DNA of 64,000 nt from an uncultured Bacteroidales bacterium (GTDB lineage: Bacteria; Bacteroidota; Bacteroidia; Bacteroidales; UBA932), in the NCBI GenBank assembly GCA_934726455.1, contig CAKVDS010000003.1:1-64000 (forward strand), in the 5' to 3' direction. The notes below the pieces were generated by a model, which was not told the DNA's origin, made no database searches, and was given only the letters and a program-made list of their open reading frames with translations. Below are positions 34,688-42,805 of this stretch, one piece after another. Both the position numbers and the translations under genes were made by a program. Position 1 is the first letter of the stretch, and every line of letters starts with the position of its first letter.

Positions 34688-36876
34688 TAGATTCTTATTC
34701 TTCTTAGCAGCTCCCTGTCCTCGGCCATCATAGTGTCGATCTGCTGGACGAAACTGTTCTCCTCAAGCGGGCCGATGGCTGCAAGCATCTCCGCTTCGCT
34801 GCGGTAGGTCGCACGGCGGAAGGGGTTGAGATAGTCCTTCTGCCGCGTGCGCCGGACCTGATCACAGATATAGTCCTGATTGTACATTTCTTTTATTATG
34901 AACGTATTCCACATGCAGTCGCTGATATGGTCCACCTCATAAAGATCACGCAGCATCTGAATGGAGTGTACAAGTTTATCATGCGGATAGCGCTCCCAGA
35001 GCTCATCATACCGGCGGTGGATGGCATCCCAGCCGGCAAGCGCTCCGGCTCCTATATCGGCACGCAGCGCATCCACATCCGAAGTCTTCATGATCTGCCC
35101 GCCTAGATTAGTCCAGAGGGTCGTCCGCTCTCCCTCGACAAGAGAGTTGAGAGACATCAGTTTCTCATCCGGATGCTTCTCCATATATCGCAGGACATTG
35201 GTCATGGCATAGTGCACTATCATGTCTCCATAAGCCGCATAAGCCTGAAGCGGGTGACGGACAAGAACCTTGCGGGAACTCTTTTCCGTCCCCGGCGCAA
35301 GCACCTCCAGAGAATCAACCACCTTCGGGTATTTGCAGATCAGAAGGTGGCCTTTTTCGCGCAGTTTTTCCGCCTCCAGACCTTCCGCCTCTTTGCCAAG
35401 ATACGCACGGCCTATCCACTCTTCGAGCAGGGCTCTGGCCTCGAAGACCTCCTCCATGCTGTCGGGGGCATAGGTGTCGAACTCTATGTTCTGCACCTTC
35501 GTCACCCGCTTGTCGCGGGTCTGATATTTCCAGCTGTTGCGGGCAAGAGCATACATATTATATAACCACCAGAACGCCGGCACAATCTCAAGACGCCCCT
35601 CCGTCTCGTTGTTGCTCACCATGCTGAAAGGCAGCCTGATGTTCATCTCGGCAGGGTACGCCCCCTTGGCCAGAAGGACATAGGAAGCGAATACTGAAGA
35701 ATGCTTGACAGAAGCGCAGAGCCCCGGCCAGAATCCGCGCCCGGCCACGACCTCGTTGTCGTTGGAGCGGCTGTTGTGGTTGGAGCCCACAGTGGCCCCG
35801 GCTGCCATGTTGGACTGTCCCATGAGGCACGAAGCGATGAGGAACGAGTTGTTGTGATGCTGCTCGTGTGCCGGGAAGATGAGGTTGTTGAGCACCTCGC
35901 AGCAGGAGATGGTGCTGTTGTCCCCCAGAATGGAATCGATTACCCTCGCCCCGTATTTGAGGTTGCAGTTGGTCCCGATGATGAACTTCACCGCCGTGCA
36001 GCCGTAGAAGATGCGGCTCCCGTAACCCACGATGCCGTTGACCAGTATCACGTTCTCCCCTATCTGGGACGGCTCGGCCTCGGAGGAGTTGATGGTGATG
36101 TTCTTGAGCTTGCTGGCACCCTTGATGTAGCAGCACGGGCCCACCTTGACATCCTTGATGATCTGCGACGTCTTGATGACACAGCCCTCACCCACCGTAC
36201 CGTAATAGCCCCTGTGGTGGTCGGTACTTTTCTGGGTCATATCCCTGAGACGCTCCTGCAGCGGCTTGTCATCCACATATTTGGCCCAAAGGTAAGCGTC
36301 CGCCGTGATCATGCCGTTGAAAGGATAGACTTCGCGGCAGCCTGTCTCGTTCATCACATGGAGGCGTACCCGCACGCTCTCGTCCTCTCCGTCCTTGATG
36401 ATGCCGTTGCCGAACTTGGCGTGGTCGGTGGTGCACATCTCCTGTATGTTGAACAGCATGCACCGGTCACCTATAATATAATGGCTGAGGTAGTGCACAT
36501 CATGGACGGCGCAGTCATTTCCTATATCACAGGAGTGGATGGACGAGTTGGTGATGCCGACGGGAAGCCTGAGGTCGTGGAACTGCAAGCCGTTGTCGGA
36601 CACGCGGCCGATACGCACCGTCCCGTAGAACTTGTTGTTTTTGATGAGTTTAGGGAGAAACTCGTCCGTCACCCAGATGGTGTCCCAGCTGGAGGCGGTG
36701 TTGTCGTTTTTGACCAGACGTTCTATCTCATCACTGGTCAGATGCCGCCATCCGCCGTCCGGGACGCGGACCTGACGGTTGCGGATATAATACTTGTCTT
36801 CCCCTGCGGGAAGGAATGACGGGTCAATCCAGCCGTTGATGAGTTTCTCCGGCGGCAGTACTGTTACTTTTTCCAT
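34687..36876 (-). CDS. DUF4954-family left-handed beta-helix protein
   Basis: A Bacteroidota-typical family of unknown function built largely on hexapeptide-like repeats (for example NSSIHSCDIGNDCAVHDV, YIKGASKLKNITINSS, ILVNGIVGYGSRIFYGCTA), as in left-handed beta-helix acyl- and nucleotidyltransferases. The C-terminal 280 residues are helical and not recognised. I start at ATG 36876 (MEKVTVLPPEK, 729 aa); a TTG three codons earlier overlaps a -7 promoter box and is unlikely. The stop codon TAA uses the first base of the adjacent MITE-like element, so the insertion may have set the present C-terminus. Neighbouring sugar-nucleotide and SIS genes hint at a sugar-modifying role, but this is speculation. 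Confidence 0.8.
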   Translation of the reverse strand: MEKVTVLPPEKLINGWIDPSFLPAGEDKYYIRNRQVRVPDGGWRHLTSDEIERLVKNDNTASSWDTIWVTDEFLPKLIKNNKFYGTVRIGRVSDNGLQFHDLRLPVGITNSSIHSCDIGNDCAVHDVHYLSHYIIGDRCMLFNIQEMCTTDHAKFGNGIIKDGEDESVRVRLHVMNETGCREVYPFNGMITADAYLWAKYVDDKPLQERLRDMTQKSTDHHRGYYGTVGEGCVIKTSQIIKDVKVGPCCYIKGASKLKNITINSSEAEPSQIGENVILVNGIVGYGSRIFYGCTAVKFIIGTNCNLKYGARVIDSILGDNSTISCCEVLNNLIFPAHEQHHNNSFLIASCLMGQSNMAAGATVGSNHNSRSNDNEVVAGRGFWPGLCASVKHSSVFASYVLLAKGAYPAEMNIRLPFSMVSNNETEGRLEIVPAFWWLYNMYALARNSWKYQTRDKRVTKVQNIEFDTYAPDSMEEVFEARALLEEWIGRAYLGKEAEGLEAEKLREKGHLLICKYPKVVDSLEVLAPGTEKSSRKVLVRHPLQAYAAYGDMIVHYAMTNVLRYMEKHPDEKLMSLNSLVEGERTTLWTNLGGQIMKTSDVDALRADIGAGALAGWDAIHRRYDELWERYPHDKLVHSIQMLRDLYEVDHISDCMWNTFIIKEMYNQDYICDQVRRTRQKDYLNPFRRATYRSEAEMLAAIGPLEENSFVQQIDTMMAEDRELLRRIRI

Positions 36877-36882
36877 AGCTCC

Positions 36883-36890
36883 CAAAAATA
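36883..36890 (-). promoter_or_regulatory. -7 box directly before the DUF4954 gene
   Basis: TATTTTTG on the minus strand (matches TAnnTTTG), only 6 bases before the ATG at 36876. A CTTG about 22 bases further upstream could serve as -33. Such spacing implies a leaderless or extremely short 5' leader. Confidence 0.5.
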
Positions 36891-36907
36891 CGAAAAATCA
36901 CCGACAT

Positions 36908-37465
36908 TCAGACAAGCGGCACCAGATACTTCTTCAATTCGGGGAAAGTGGGCAGATGACCGCCCGGATAGCTTACACCCCTCCCGGGATAGTGGAGTTC
37001 AAATTCGTCGCCGCAGTGCACCAGTTCATCCTGAAGGGCGAACATCCCGCGCGTCAATTCAATCTCCGGCCTGTCAAGACAGTCAAACTGTACCCTCTCC
37101 AGAGCCTCATAGCGCGAACAGATGTCCTCATCTATAAAGAATGTCCGGGCTCCGTCGAGACGCGGAGAAAGATACTCGTTCTCTCCTGTCTTCGTCCGCA
37201 GCAGGCGCGAGACGTGGAAGTCGGGATTTACCAGGATTTTGCGGGAGCCGCTCAGCTTCTGCGCCCAGAATCCCCCGAGCGACAGGCCGACCACGAGATC
37301 GGGCTTGATCTCATCCCTCAACCCAAGCAACAAAGAGAGAGCCGCATCGGGGTCTATAGGCACATCAGGGGCCACAACTTCACAAGGCCGCAGCAATATT
37401 CTCAGGGACGAGGCCATCTTGTAAGCGCCCGATGAAGCAAGCCCGTGTATGAAGAGAACTTTCAT
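36908..37465 (-). CDS. YqiA/YcfP-family alpha/beta hydrolase
   Basis: Small serine-hydrolase fold protein (185 aa) of the YqiA/YcfP esterase family. MKVLFIHGLASS begins the first strand with the oxyanion-region HG, and the nucleophile elbow is GLSLGG (S in VVGLSLGGFWAQ). A late YPGGHLPTF provides the catalytic histidine, and DEDICSRYE probably lies near the acid. I use the ATG at 37465; an upstream ATG at 37483 would add six residues but overlaps the promoter box TATATTTG at 37471-37478. YqiA hydrolyses short acyl esters in vitro; the natural substrate is not known. It lies between the DUF4954 gene and the cyclophilin operon and seems to have its own promoter. Confidence 0.82.
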   Translation of the reverse strand: MKVLFIHGLASSGAYKMASSLRILLRPCEVVAPDVPIDPDAALSLLLGLRDEIKPDLVVGLSLGGFWAQKLSGSRKILVNPDFHVSRLLRTKTGENEYLSPRLDGARTFFIDEDICSRYEALERVQFDCLDRPEIELTRGMFALQDELVHCGDEFELHYPGRGVSYPGGHLPTFPELKKYLVPLV

Positions 37466-37470
37466 GGGAA

Positions 37471-37478
37471 CAAATATA
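37471..37478 (-). promoter_or_regulatory. -7 box directly before the YqiA-like gene
   Basis: TATATTTG on the minus strand, 5 bases before the ATG at 37465. It overlaps the T-rich tail of the terminator at 37485-37510, so terminator and promoter share bases. Confidence 0.5.
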
Positions 37479-37510
37479 AACAAAGAGTTCTCGTTTCACA
37501 ACGAGAACTC
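37479..37510 (-). terminator. Terminator of the galE-to-cyclophilin operon
   Basis: On the minus strand GAGTTCTCGT pairs with ACGAGAACTC (37485-37510) and is followed by TTTGTT. It lies 74 bases after the cyclophilin stop. Confidence 0.75.
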
Positions 37511-37583
37511 TCGGCAATTCTAACCTAAAATTAAACCTATGAAAAAACTATTCGAGTAAATCTATTACAACATCCGTGCCACA

Positions 37584-38270
37584 TTATTGCTCGTCGTCAA
37601 GTTTTATTGTAATTATTTTGACGTCCTGCTGAGGGCAGTCACGGGCATCTGTAGCCACGGATGCAATCTTGTCTATGACATCAAAACCGTCTATGGTCTC
37701 CCCGAATACGGTATAGTCTCCGTCAAGCTGAGCACAGGCCACAGGATCCTGGACGATATAGAACTGGGAGCCTGAAGATTCCTTGAGCGGATTGGCCGCA
37801 TCTCCACGCCTCGCGGCTGCGAGTGCACCTTTCTTGTGGGTGTATTCAGGGACGAATTCCGCCGGGACATTGTAGCCCGGGCCACCGGTGCCGAAGCGGC
37901 TCTTGTTGGCCGGATCCTTGCTGAGAGGGTCCCCGGTCTGGATCATGAAGCCGTTGATGACACGGTGAAAGAGAATCCCGTCATAGAACTTGCCGAGGGC
38001 AAGTTTCTCGAAATTCTCACGATGCTTCGGGGTCTTGGAGTAGAGTTTGACCTTGATGACACCCATGCTTGTGATGATGTCAAATACCGGCTCCTCAGGG
38101 AGTTGTGCGATTTTATCCATTATTCTCTGGTTTTGTTCCGCTGCAGCGATAGAGTCGGCGGCAGCCTGCTCGGCGGCTTTCTGCTCCGCTTTCTTGGCAT
38201 TGTTGCCGCAACTGCACACAAGCGCCACGGCACCGAGGCAGCAGAGGGTTGTTTTGATGAAATGTTTCAT
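37584..38270 (-). CDS. Cyclophilin-type peptidyl-prolyl isomerase lipoprotein
   Basis: Exported PPIase that speeds proline isomerisation during folding in the envelope. MKHFIKTT starts a lipoprotein signal with lipobox VCSC (C21), then an Ala/Glu-rich helix (KKAEQKAAEQAAADSIAAAEQ), then the cyclophilin domain with FDIITSMGVIKVKLY, HRENFEKLA, ILFHRVINGFMIQTGD and GSQFYIV (equivalents of the human CypA R55/F60/Q63 region). The ATG at 38270 gives 228 aa; a start ten codons earlier at 38300 would run into the flippase gene and spoil the signal peptide. Last gene of the galE operon, 4 bases after the flippase stop. Confidence 0.92.
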   Translation of the reverse strand: MKHFIKTTLCCLGAVALVCSCGNNAKKAEQKAAEQAAADSIAAAEQNQRIMDKIAQLPEEPVFDIITSMGVIKVKLYSKTPKHRENFEKLALGKFYDGILFHRVINGFMIQTGDPLSKDPANKSRFGTGGPGYNVPAEFVPEYTHKKGALAAARRGDAANPLKESSGSQFYIVQDPVACAQLDGDYTVFGETIDGFDVIDKIASVATDARDCPQQDVKIITIKLDDEQ

Positions 38271-38274
38271 TGTA

Positions 38275-39741
38275 CTATTGTTTTTTGATTCGATTTCCAA
38301 TCAATCTTCTTGCCAGAGGCAGGCAATACACAGCGAGGAGCAGAGTGTTGAGCCCCAGTGTCAGCGGCAACGGCACATTGTCTGACAATCTGCCGGGAAG
38401 CACTGACAACGCATAGAGCAACAACGCCATTATGACATACTTTGCGATGGTCCGCCCGTCATAAGGGACAGGATAACGCCTGCGGCCGATGGCCCAGCTG
38501 AGCACCATGGCCGTACCGTAGCCGGCAAAACCGCCCCATGCGCAAGCCCAATAACCGAACCTCGGAACAAATATCACGTTGACCGCTATCATCACAGCCG
38601 CGCCTATGGCGCTTATCACGGCTCCCCACCAGGTCTGGTCGGTAAGTTTGTACCAGAACGAAAGGTTGAAATACACCCCCATGAAAATCTCCGCCGCCAT
38701 CACAACCGGCACCACCCCGAGGCCCTCCCAGTAGGAACGGCCCACGAAGTACTTGAGCAGCGGCATATAGAACATCACTGCCAGAAAAGCCAGCAATGTG
38801 AAGATTATGAAGTACTTCATCCCGTCGGCAAGAGTCTTGGGGCTGTTGCGGTCCGCTCCGGAGCCGAATACTATAGGCTCGTAGGCATAACGGAACGCCT
38901 GGGTCAACAGTGACATGATCATCGCTATCTTCACGCAGGCCCCGTAGATGCCGAGCTGGACCATCCCCTCCTCCCCGGGCACAAGTCGCGGATAGAGGAT
39001 CTTGTCCGCCACCTGGTTGAGAATGCCCACCAGGCTCAGTATCAGCAGCGGCCAGGTATAGCGCAGCATCCTTCGGGCCAGCGCCCTGTCGAAACCATAG
39101 CGTATCCCCCGCAGTTCCGGGATGAAGAGCAGCATCACCGCCGAAGTGCAGAGCAGGTTGGCGAAGAAAATCAGCCCCACTCCACCGTTGAAGCGCCCGT
39201 ACACCCCCTGCAAAGCCGGAATCTTGTCCAGCACGAGGAAGAGGAGCAAGTTGATGGCGATACTCGGGATGATATATGCGAACTTCAGGGCCATGAAGCG
39301 CAGCGGCCTGTGCTGCTGCCGCAGACGGCTGAACATTATGGCCTGGAACGCATCAAAGGCGGTGATGATCGCGAAACAGCCGATATACTCCGGATGCTCT
39401 GAATAACCCATCGCGCCGGATATCGGGCCAAGAAACGCAAACACCAACAGAAGGAAGACCAGTCCGACAGAGCCGACCATGCGCAAGGCGGTGCTGTAGA
39501 CCATCTTGCCGTCCTCCCCATCCTTGCCGGCAAAGCGGAAGAAAGTGGTCTCCATCCCGAATGTCAAGATGGCGAGAAAGAGGGCCGTGTAGGCATAGAG
39601 ATTGGTGACTATGCCGTAACCGCCGCTCCCGGCAGCTATCTTATAGGTATACAGGGGGACGAGCAGATAGTTGAGAAACCTCCCCACTATGCTGCTCAGT
39701 CCGTAAATCGCAGTGTCTTTGGCGAGTGACTTGAGATTCAT
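38275..39741 (-). CDS. Polysaccharide flippase of the MOP superfamily (Wzx/MurJ-like)
   Basis: Integral membrane protein of 488 aa with about 12-14 hydrophobic helices, starting MNLKSLAKDTAIYGLSSIVGRFLNYLLVPLY, a typical N-terminus of lipopolysaccharide/oligosaccharide flippases in Bacteroidota. FGMETTFFRFAG and the regularly spaced Pro/Gly-containing helices agree. It would move lipid-linked sugars across the inner membrane. It overlaps the phosphodiesterase gene by 4 bases (39738-39741) and is 4 bases from the cyclophilin gene. Linkage to galE supports a role in surface glycan export. It is not in a large capsule cluster, so it may be a housekeeping or orphan flippase. Confidence 0.88.
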   Translation of the reverse strand: MNLKSLAKDTAIYGLSSIVGRFLNYLLVPLYTYKIAAGSGGYGIVTNLYAYTALFLAILTFGMETTFFRFAGKDGEDGKMVYSTALRMVGSVGLVFLLLVFAFLGPISGAMGYSEHPEYIGCFAIITAFDAFQAIMFSRLRQQHRPLRFMALKFAYIIPSIAINLLLFLVLDKIPALQGVYGRFNGGVGLIFFANLLCTSAVMLLFIPELRGIRYGFDRALARRMLRYTWPLLILSLVGILNQVADKILYPRLVPGEEGMVQLGIYGACVKIAMIMSLLTQAFRYAYEPIVFGSGADRNSPKTLADGMKYFIIFTLLAFLAVMFYMPLLKYFVGRSYWEGLGVVPVVMAAEIFMGVYFNLSFWYKLTDQTWWGAVISAIGAAVMIAVNVIFVPRFGYWACAWGGFAGYGTAMVLSWAIGRRRYPVPYDGRTIAKYVIMALLLYALSVLPGRLSDNVPLPLTLGLNTLLLAVYCLPLARRLIGNRIKKQ

Positions 39742-40241
39742 ATCGTCTGATTGCGAGGAACTTCAAATACTTCCATGTCGCAGATCCGTCCTCCGTCAAT
39801 CTTGAAGCGCAAGGCGGTCCGCATCACCTGCCACCCTTGCAGTCCGGCAGCTCCCGGATTGATATACAAGAGCTTGCGCTTGCTGTCCCGCATCACCTTG
39901 AGGATATGCGAGTGCCCGCAGATGAAGACATCCGGGCGGTACGAGTCAATGAGTCCGGCCGCCTCGGGATAATAGTGGCCCGGAGAGCCGCCGATATGGG
40001 TCATAAGGATTCTGAGCCCCTGCTCTTCCATGTATTGGAACTGAGGGAAACGGAAGCGTATGTCCTGGCCGTCACAGTTGCCGTACACCCCGACAAGCGG
40101 CTTGAAGGCGGCGATGCTGTCGGCAAAAGCCTCTCCGCCGCCAAAGTCTCCGGCGTGCCAGATGACATCGACGGGCTCAAAGAAATTCTTGAACCCGTCG
40201 CTGAACACTCCGTGGGTGTCGCTTATCAGTCCGACAGTCAT
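39738..40241 (-). CDS. YfcE/MJ0936-type metallophosphoesterase
   Basis: Small binuclear-metal phosphodiesterase (167 aa). All five family motifs are visible: GLISDTHG, WHAGDFGG, YGNCDG, MTHIGG and CGHSHI. The start is the ATG at 40241, which overlaps the galE stop as TAATG; the frame is open further upstream, but that part lies within galE. Substrates of this family are mostly unknown, with phosphodiester activity shown for relatives. It sits between galE and the flippase and overlaps the latter by 4 bases. Confidence 0.9.
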   Translation of the reverse strand: MTVGLISDTHGVFSDGFKNFFEPVDVIWHAGDFGGGEAFADSIAAFKPLVGVYGNCDGQDIRFRFPQFQYMEEQGLRILMTHIGGSPGHYYPEAAGLIDSYRPDVFICGHSHILKVMRDSKRKLLYINPGAAGLQGWQVMRTALRFKIDGGRICDMEVFEVPRNQTI

Positions 40242-41266
40242 TATTCCCGTCCGGCGAGATGCTTCTCCCAGGCCCAGGCGGAAGCGAGGGTCTCGTCCAC
40301 GCTGCGCTGCGCCTTCCAACCGAGTTCTTTCTCAGCAAGAGACGGATCCGCCCAGACGGCAGTCACATCGCCGGAGCGGCGCGGAGCGAACTTCCAGTTG
40401 AGTTTGACTCCATTGACCCGCTCAAAGCTCTTGATCAGCTCAAGCACTGAGACAGGGCGGCCTGTACCGATATTGAAAATCTCGTATCTTTCTTTCATCT
40501 TGCCCTCCACCATACGGTCCACGGCATAGACATGGGCCTTGGCCAGATCAACTATATCTATATAGTCTCTCAGGCAGGTGCCGTCCGGGGTCGGATAGTC
40601 GTTGCCGAAGACGGAGAGGCACTCCCTCTTGCCGATGGCAGTCTGGGTGATGAACGGTACCAGATTGTTCGGCACCCCGCGCGGAAGTTCACCGATGAGG
40701 GCTGACGGATGGGCTCCGATAGGATTGAAATAGCGGAGAGCTATGCCGTTGATACCTGAGTACGCACGGACACTGTCGCGCAGGATGTCCTCGCAGATCT
40801 GCTTGGTATTGCCATAAGGGGATGTCGCGCTCTGACGCGGAGACTCCTCTGTCACGGGCAGTTTCTCCGGCTCTCCATAGACGGTGGCCGAAGAACTGAA
40901 AAGCACGTTGCAGCCTCCCTTGCGGTTGGCCACATCCACTATGTTGATGAACGAGAGGAGGTTGTTGCGATAATACTTGAGCGGATCCGAAACGGACTCC
41001 CCGACAGCCTTGTAGGCCGCGAAATGGATCACCGCGTCTATCTTGTAGTCATCGAAGAGTTTCTCTACGGCCTGCAGGTCGCAGAAATCCATCTTCACAA
41101 ATGGCGGACGCTTGCCCAGGATACGGCAGACGCCTTCATAGTTGGTCTCGTCACAATTGGACATATTGTCTGCTACGACGACCTCGTAGCCAGCCTGCGA
41201 GAGCTCCACTGTCACATGGCTTCCGATGAATCCGGCTCCGCCGGAGACAAGAACTGTTTTTTTCAT
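40241..41266 (-). CDS. galE: UDP-glucose 4-epimerase
   Basis: Interconverts UDP-glucose and UDP-galactose (possibly also the N-acetyl forms) for surface glycans and galactose use. Short-chain dehydrogenase fold: NAD motif SGGAGFIGSH near the N-terminus, FAAYKAVGES, the catalytic FSSSATVYG serine region and SPYGNTKQ with the catalytic Tyr-Lys, then IALRYFNPIGAHPS, typical of GalE. 341 aa, standard length. First gene of the galE-phosphoesterase-flippase-cyclophilin operon. The second MITE-like element ends 10 bases before its start codon, so transcription must start in or beyond that element. Confidence 0.94.
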   Translation of the reverse strand: MKKTVLVSGGAGFIGSHVTVELSQAGYEVVVADNMSNCDETNYEGVCRILGKRPPFVKMDFCDLQAVEKLFDDYKIDAVIHFAAYKAVGESVSDPLKYYRNNLLSFINIVDVANRKGGCNVLFSSSATVYGEPEKLPVTEESPRQSATSPYGNTKQICEDILRDSVRAYSGINGIALRYFNPIGAHPSALIGELPRGVPNNLVPFITQTAIGKRECLSVFGNDYPTPDGTCLRDYIDIVDLAKAHVYAVDRMVEGKMKERYEIFNIGTGRPVSVLELIKSFERVNGVKLNWKFAPRRSGDVTAVWADPSLAEKELGWKAQRSVDETLASAWAWEKHLAGRE

Positions 41267-41276
41267 TATATCAGTA

Positions 41277-41442
41277 AGAAGTTATTTTGAATTTATTTGT
41301 CATAAATTTTATGAAGATTTTTCTGCCAGAGTTTTTTCTGGATTTTGAGAAAGATAGTAGAACTATCTGACCGAAAAAGCCAGGGAAAACTATGGCGAAA
41401 AAGCAAATAAAAGAATTTTCAACATAAATCAAAACAACTTCT
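41277..41442. mobile_element. MITE-like 166-bp element, copy 2
   Basis: Same orientation and length as the element at 34522-34687, with two base differences (position 8 of the left terminal repeat, and AGA for AGT in the loop of GATAGT-N3-ACTATC). Terminal repeats AGAAGTTATTTTGA and TCAAAACAACTTCT. It lies between galE (10 bases) and the TolC-like gene (38 bases). Like copy 1, its left end abuts the start of a minus-strand gene. Flanks are unrelated to those of copy 1, and no clear target duplication is seen. Confidence 0.85.
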
Positions 41443-41480
41443 GAGTTTCGGGACACAAATATGCTGATTTTTTTTGAATA

Positions 41481-42803
41481 TCAAAACACCATGTCCCGCC
41501 CTTTGTAGAAGTCAAGCAGGCGCGTCTGGAAAAGACACTCGTAACGGGCCTGGAGAAACTCCGACTTGGCCTTGAGATATGAGTTTTTGGCATCGTTGTA
41601 GTCGGTGATGCCGGCCTTGCCTGCGAGGTACTTCTGTTCCGTCATCTCATAATACTGCCCGGCGCTCAATGAAGACTCCCGGCTGCTGGCGTAACGGGAC
41701 TGCGATGTGAGAGCATTGTAATAGGCCTGCTGTATCTCTTTATAGAGGCTCTTCTTGGCGCTCTCAAGTTGAAGAACGGAATTCTCGCGGTTAAGTTCCG
41801 CATTGCGCACCGCGTTGCGGGTCGAAAAACGGGAGAAAATAGGGACATTGAGGGACAGTCCGACATACTGGCTGAAGTTGTTGCGCAGCTGTTCCCCGAA
41901 AGACGGAGAAGAAATCTTGGAAGTCGTGTAGTAGTTCGTGCCTATGCCTCCGCTGAGCGAGAGAGTGGGCAGATATGCTCCTTTTGCTTTCGCGACACTG
42001 ACATCGGCAGCCTCGACCTTTATGGAAGCCGAGAGCACGGCAGGTCGGATTCCGACAGCGATGCCGTATATTTCTTCAGGATCTGCAAGCAGCTGCGGTT
42101 CAAACGCCTCCACCTCCGGGCGCACCACATCGAACCCTTCTGGAGAGGGGAGTTCAAGAAGCTGGGTCAAGTCAAGTTTGGAAAGCATCAGGTTGCCCCG
42201 GGCCTGCGTCAGCGACAACTCACTCTGGGCGAGGGTGGCTTTCTGGGCCGCCACCTCGGCATCGCTCGCCTTGCCCGCGTCACGCCGGGCCTGCACCTGC
42301 TCCAGAAGAGAAGCATCATGGGCCACCTGATACTCGGCCACTTCAAGGATTTCCTGATTGTAGAGAATCTGGGCATAAGCCTGGGCCACCGCGACCCTTA
42401 TGTCATCGCGGGCTTTCTCAAGATCCGCAGTGGCCGATGAGAGGTCAAGTTTGCCGAGTTTGATACCGTTCACTATATCAAGGCCCTGGAATATAGGCAT
42501 TTCCCCGCCTATGCTGAACGATGTCGAACTCGTATTGGAATTGGTATAGGTGTTTTCGGACGTAAGTCCGCGCCCGAAAGAGAAGTTCTCCGAAGCGGAA
42601 GCGCTGACGCCGGGAAGCATACGGCCCTTTGCCGTGTTGAGATCCACTTCGCGCTGCGAGACGGCAATGCTGCTCTGCTGCACGGATATGTTGTGTTCAA
42701 GCGCATAATCTATGCACTCGGCAAGACTCCACGGCGATGTCTGTGATGCCGCCGGCAGGCCGGCACAGACAACTGCCACTGCTGCTGAGACTATTTTCTT
42801 CAT
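41481..42803 (-). CDS. TolC-family outer membrane efflux protein
   Basis: Trimeric outer-membrane exit duct for the efflux pump encoded upstream in the same operon. Signal peptide to about residue 20 (LPAASQ). The two internal repeats of the TolC family are visible as long heptad-like coiled-coil stretches (AVAQAYAQILYNQEILEVAEYQVAHDASLLEQV and KSLYKEIQQAYYNALTSQSRYASSRES, each quoted in part), with SLAECIDYALEHNISVQQ at the start and SLSLNVPIFSRF near residue 310. 440 aa is normal. Last gene of the five-gene operon, 2 bases after the adaptor stop. Confidence 0.93.
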   Translation of the reverse strand: MKKIVSAAVAVVCAGLPAASQTSPWSLAECIDYALEHNISVQQSSIAVSQREVDLNTAKGRMLPGVSASASENFSFGRGLTSENTYTNSNTSSTSFSIGGEMPIFQGLDIVNGIKLGKLDLSSATADLEKARDDIRVAVAQAYAQILYNQEILEVAEYQVAHDASLLEQVQARRDAGKASDAEVAAQKATLAQSELSLTQARGNLMLSKLDLTQLLELPSPEGFDVVRPEVEAFEPQLLADPEEIYGIAVGIRPAVLSASIKVEAADVSVAKAKGAYLPTLSLSGGIGTNYYTTSKISSPSFGEQLRNNFSQYVGLSLNVPIFSRFSTRNAVRNAELNRENSVLQLESAKKSLYKEIQQAYYNALTSQSRYASSRESSLSAGQYYEMTEQKYLAGKAGITDYNDAKNSYLKAKSEFLQARYECLFQTRLLDFYKGRDMVF

Positions 42804-42805
42804 GG

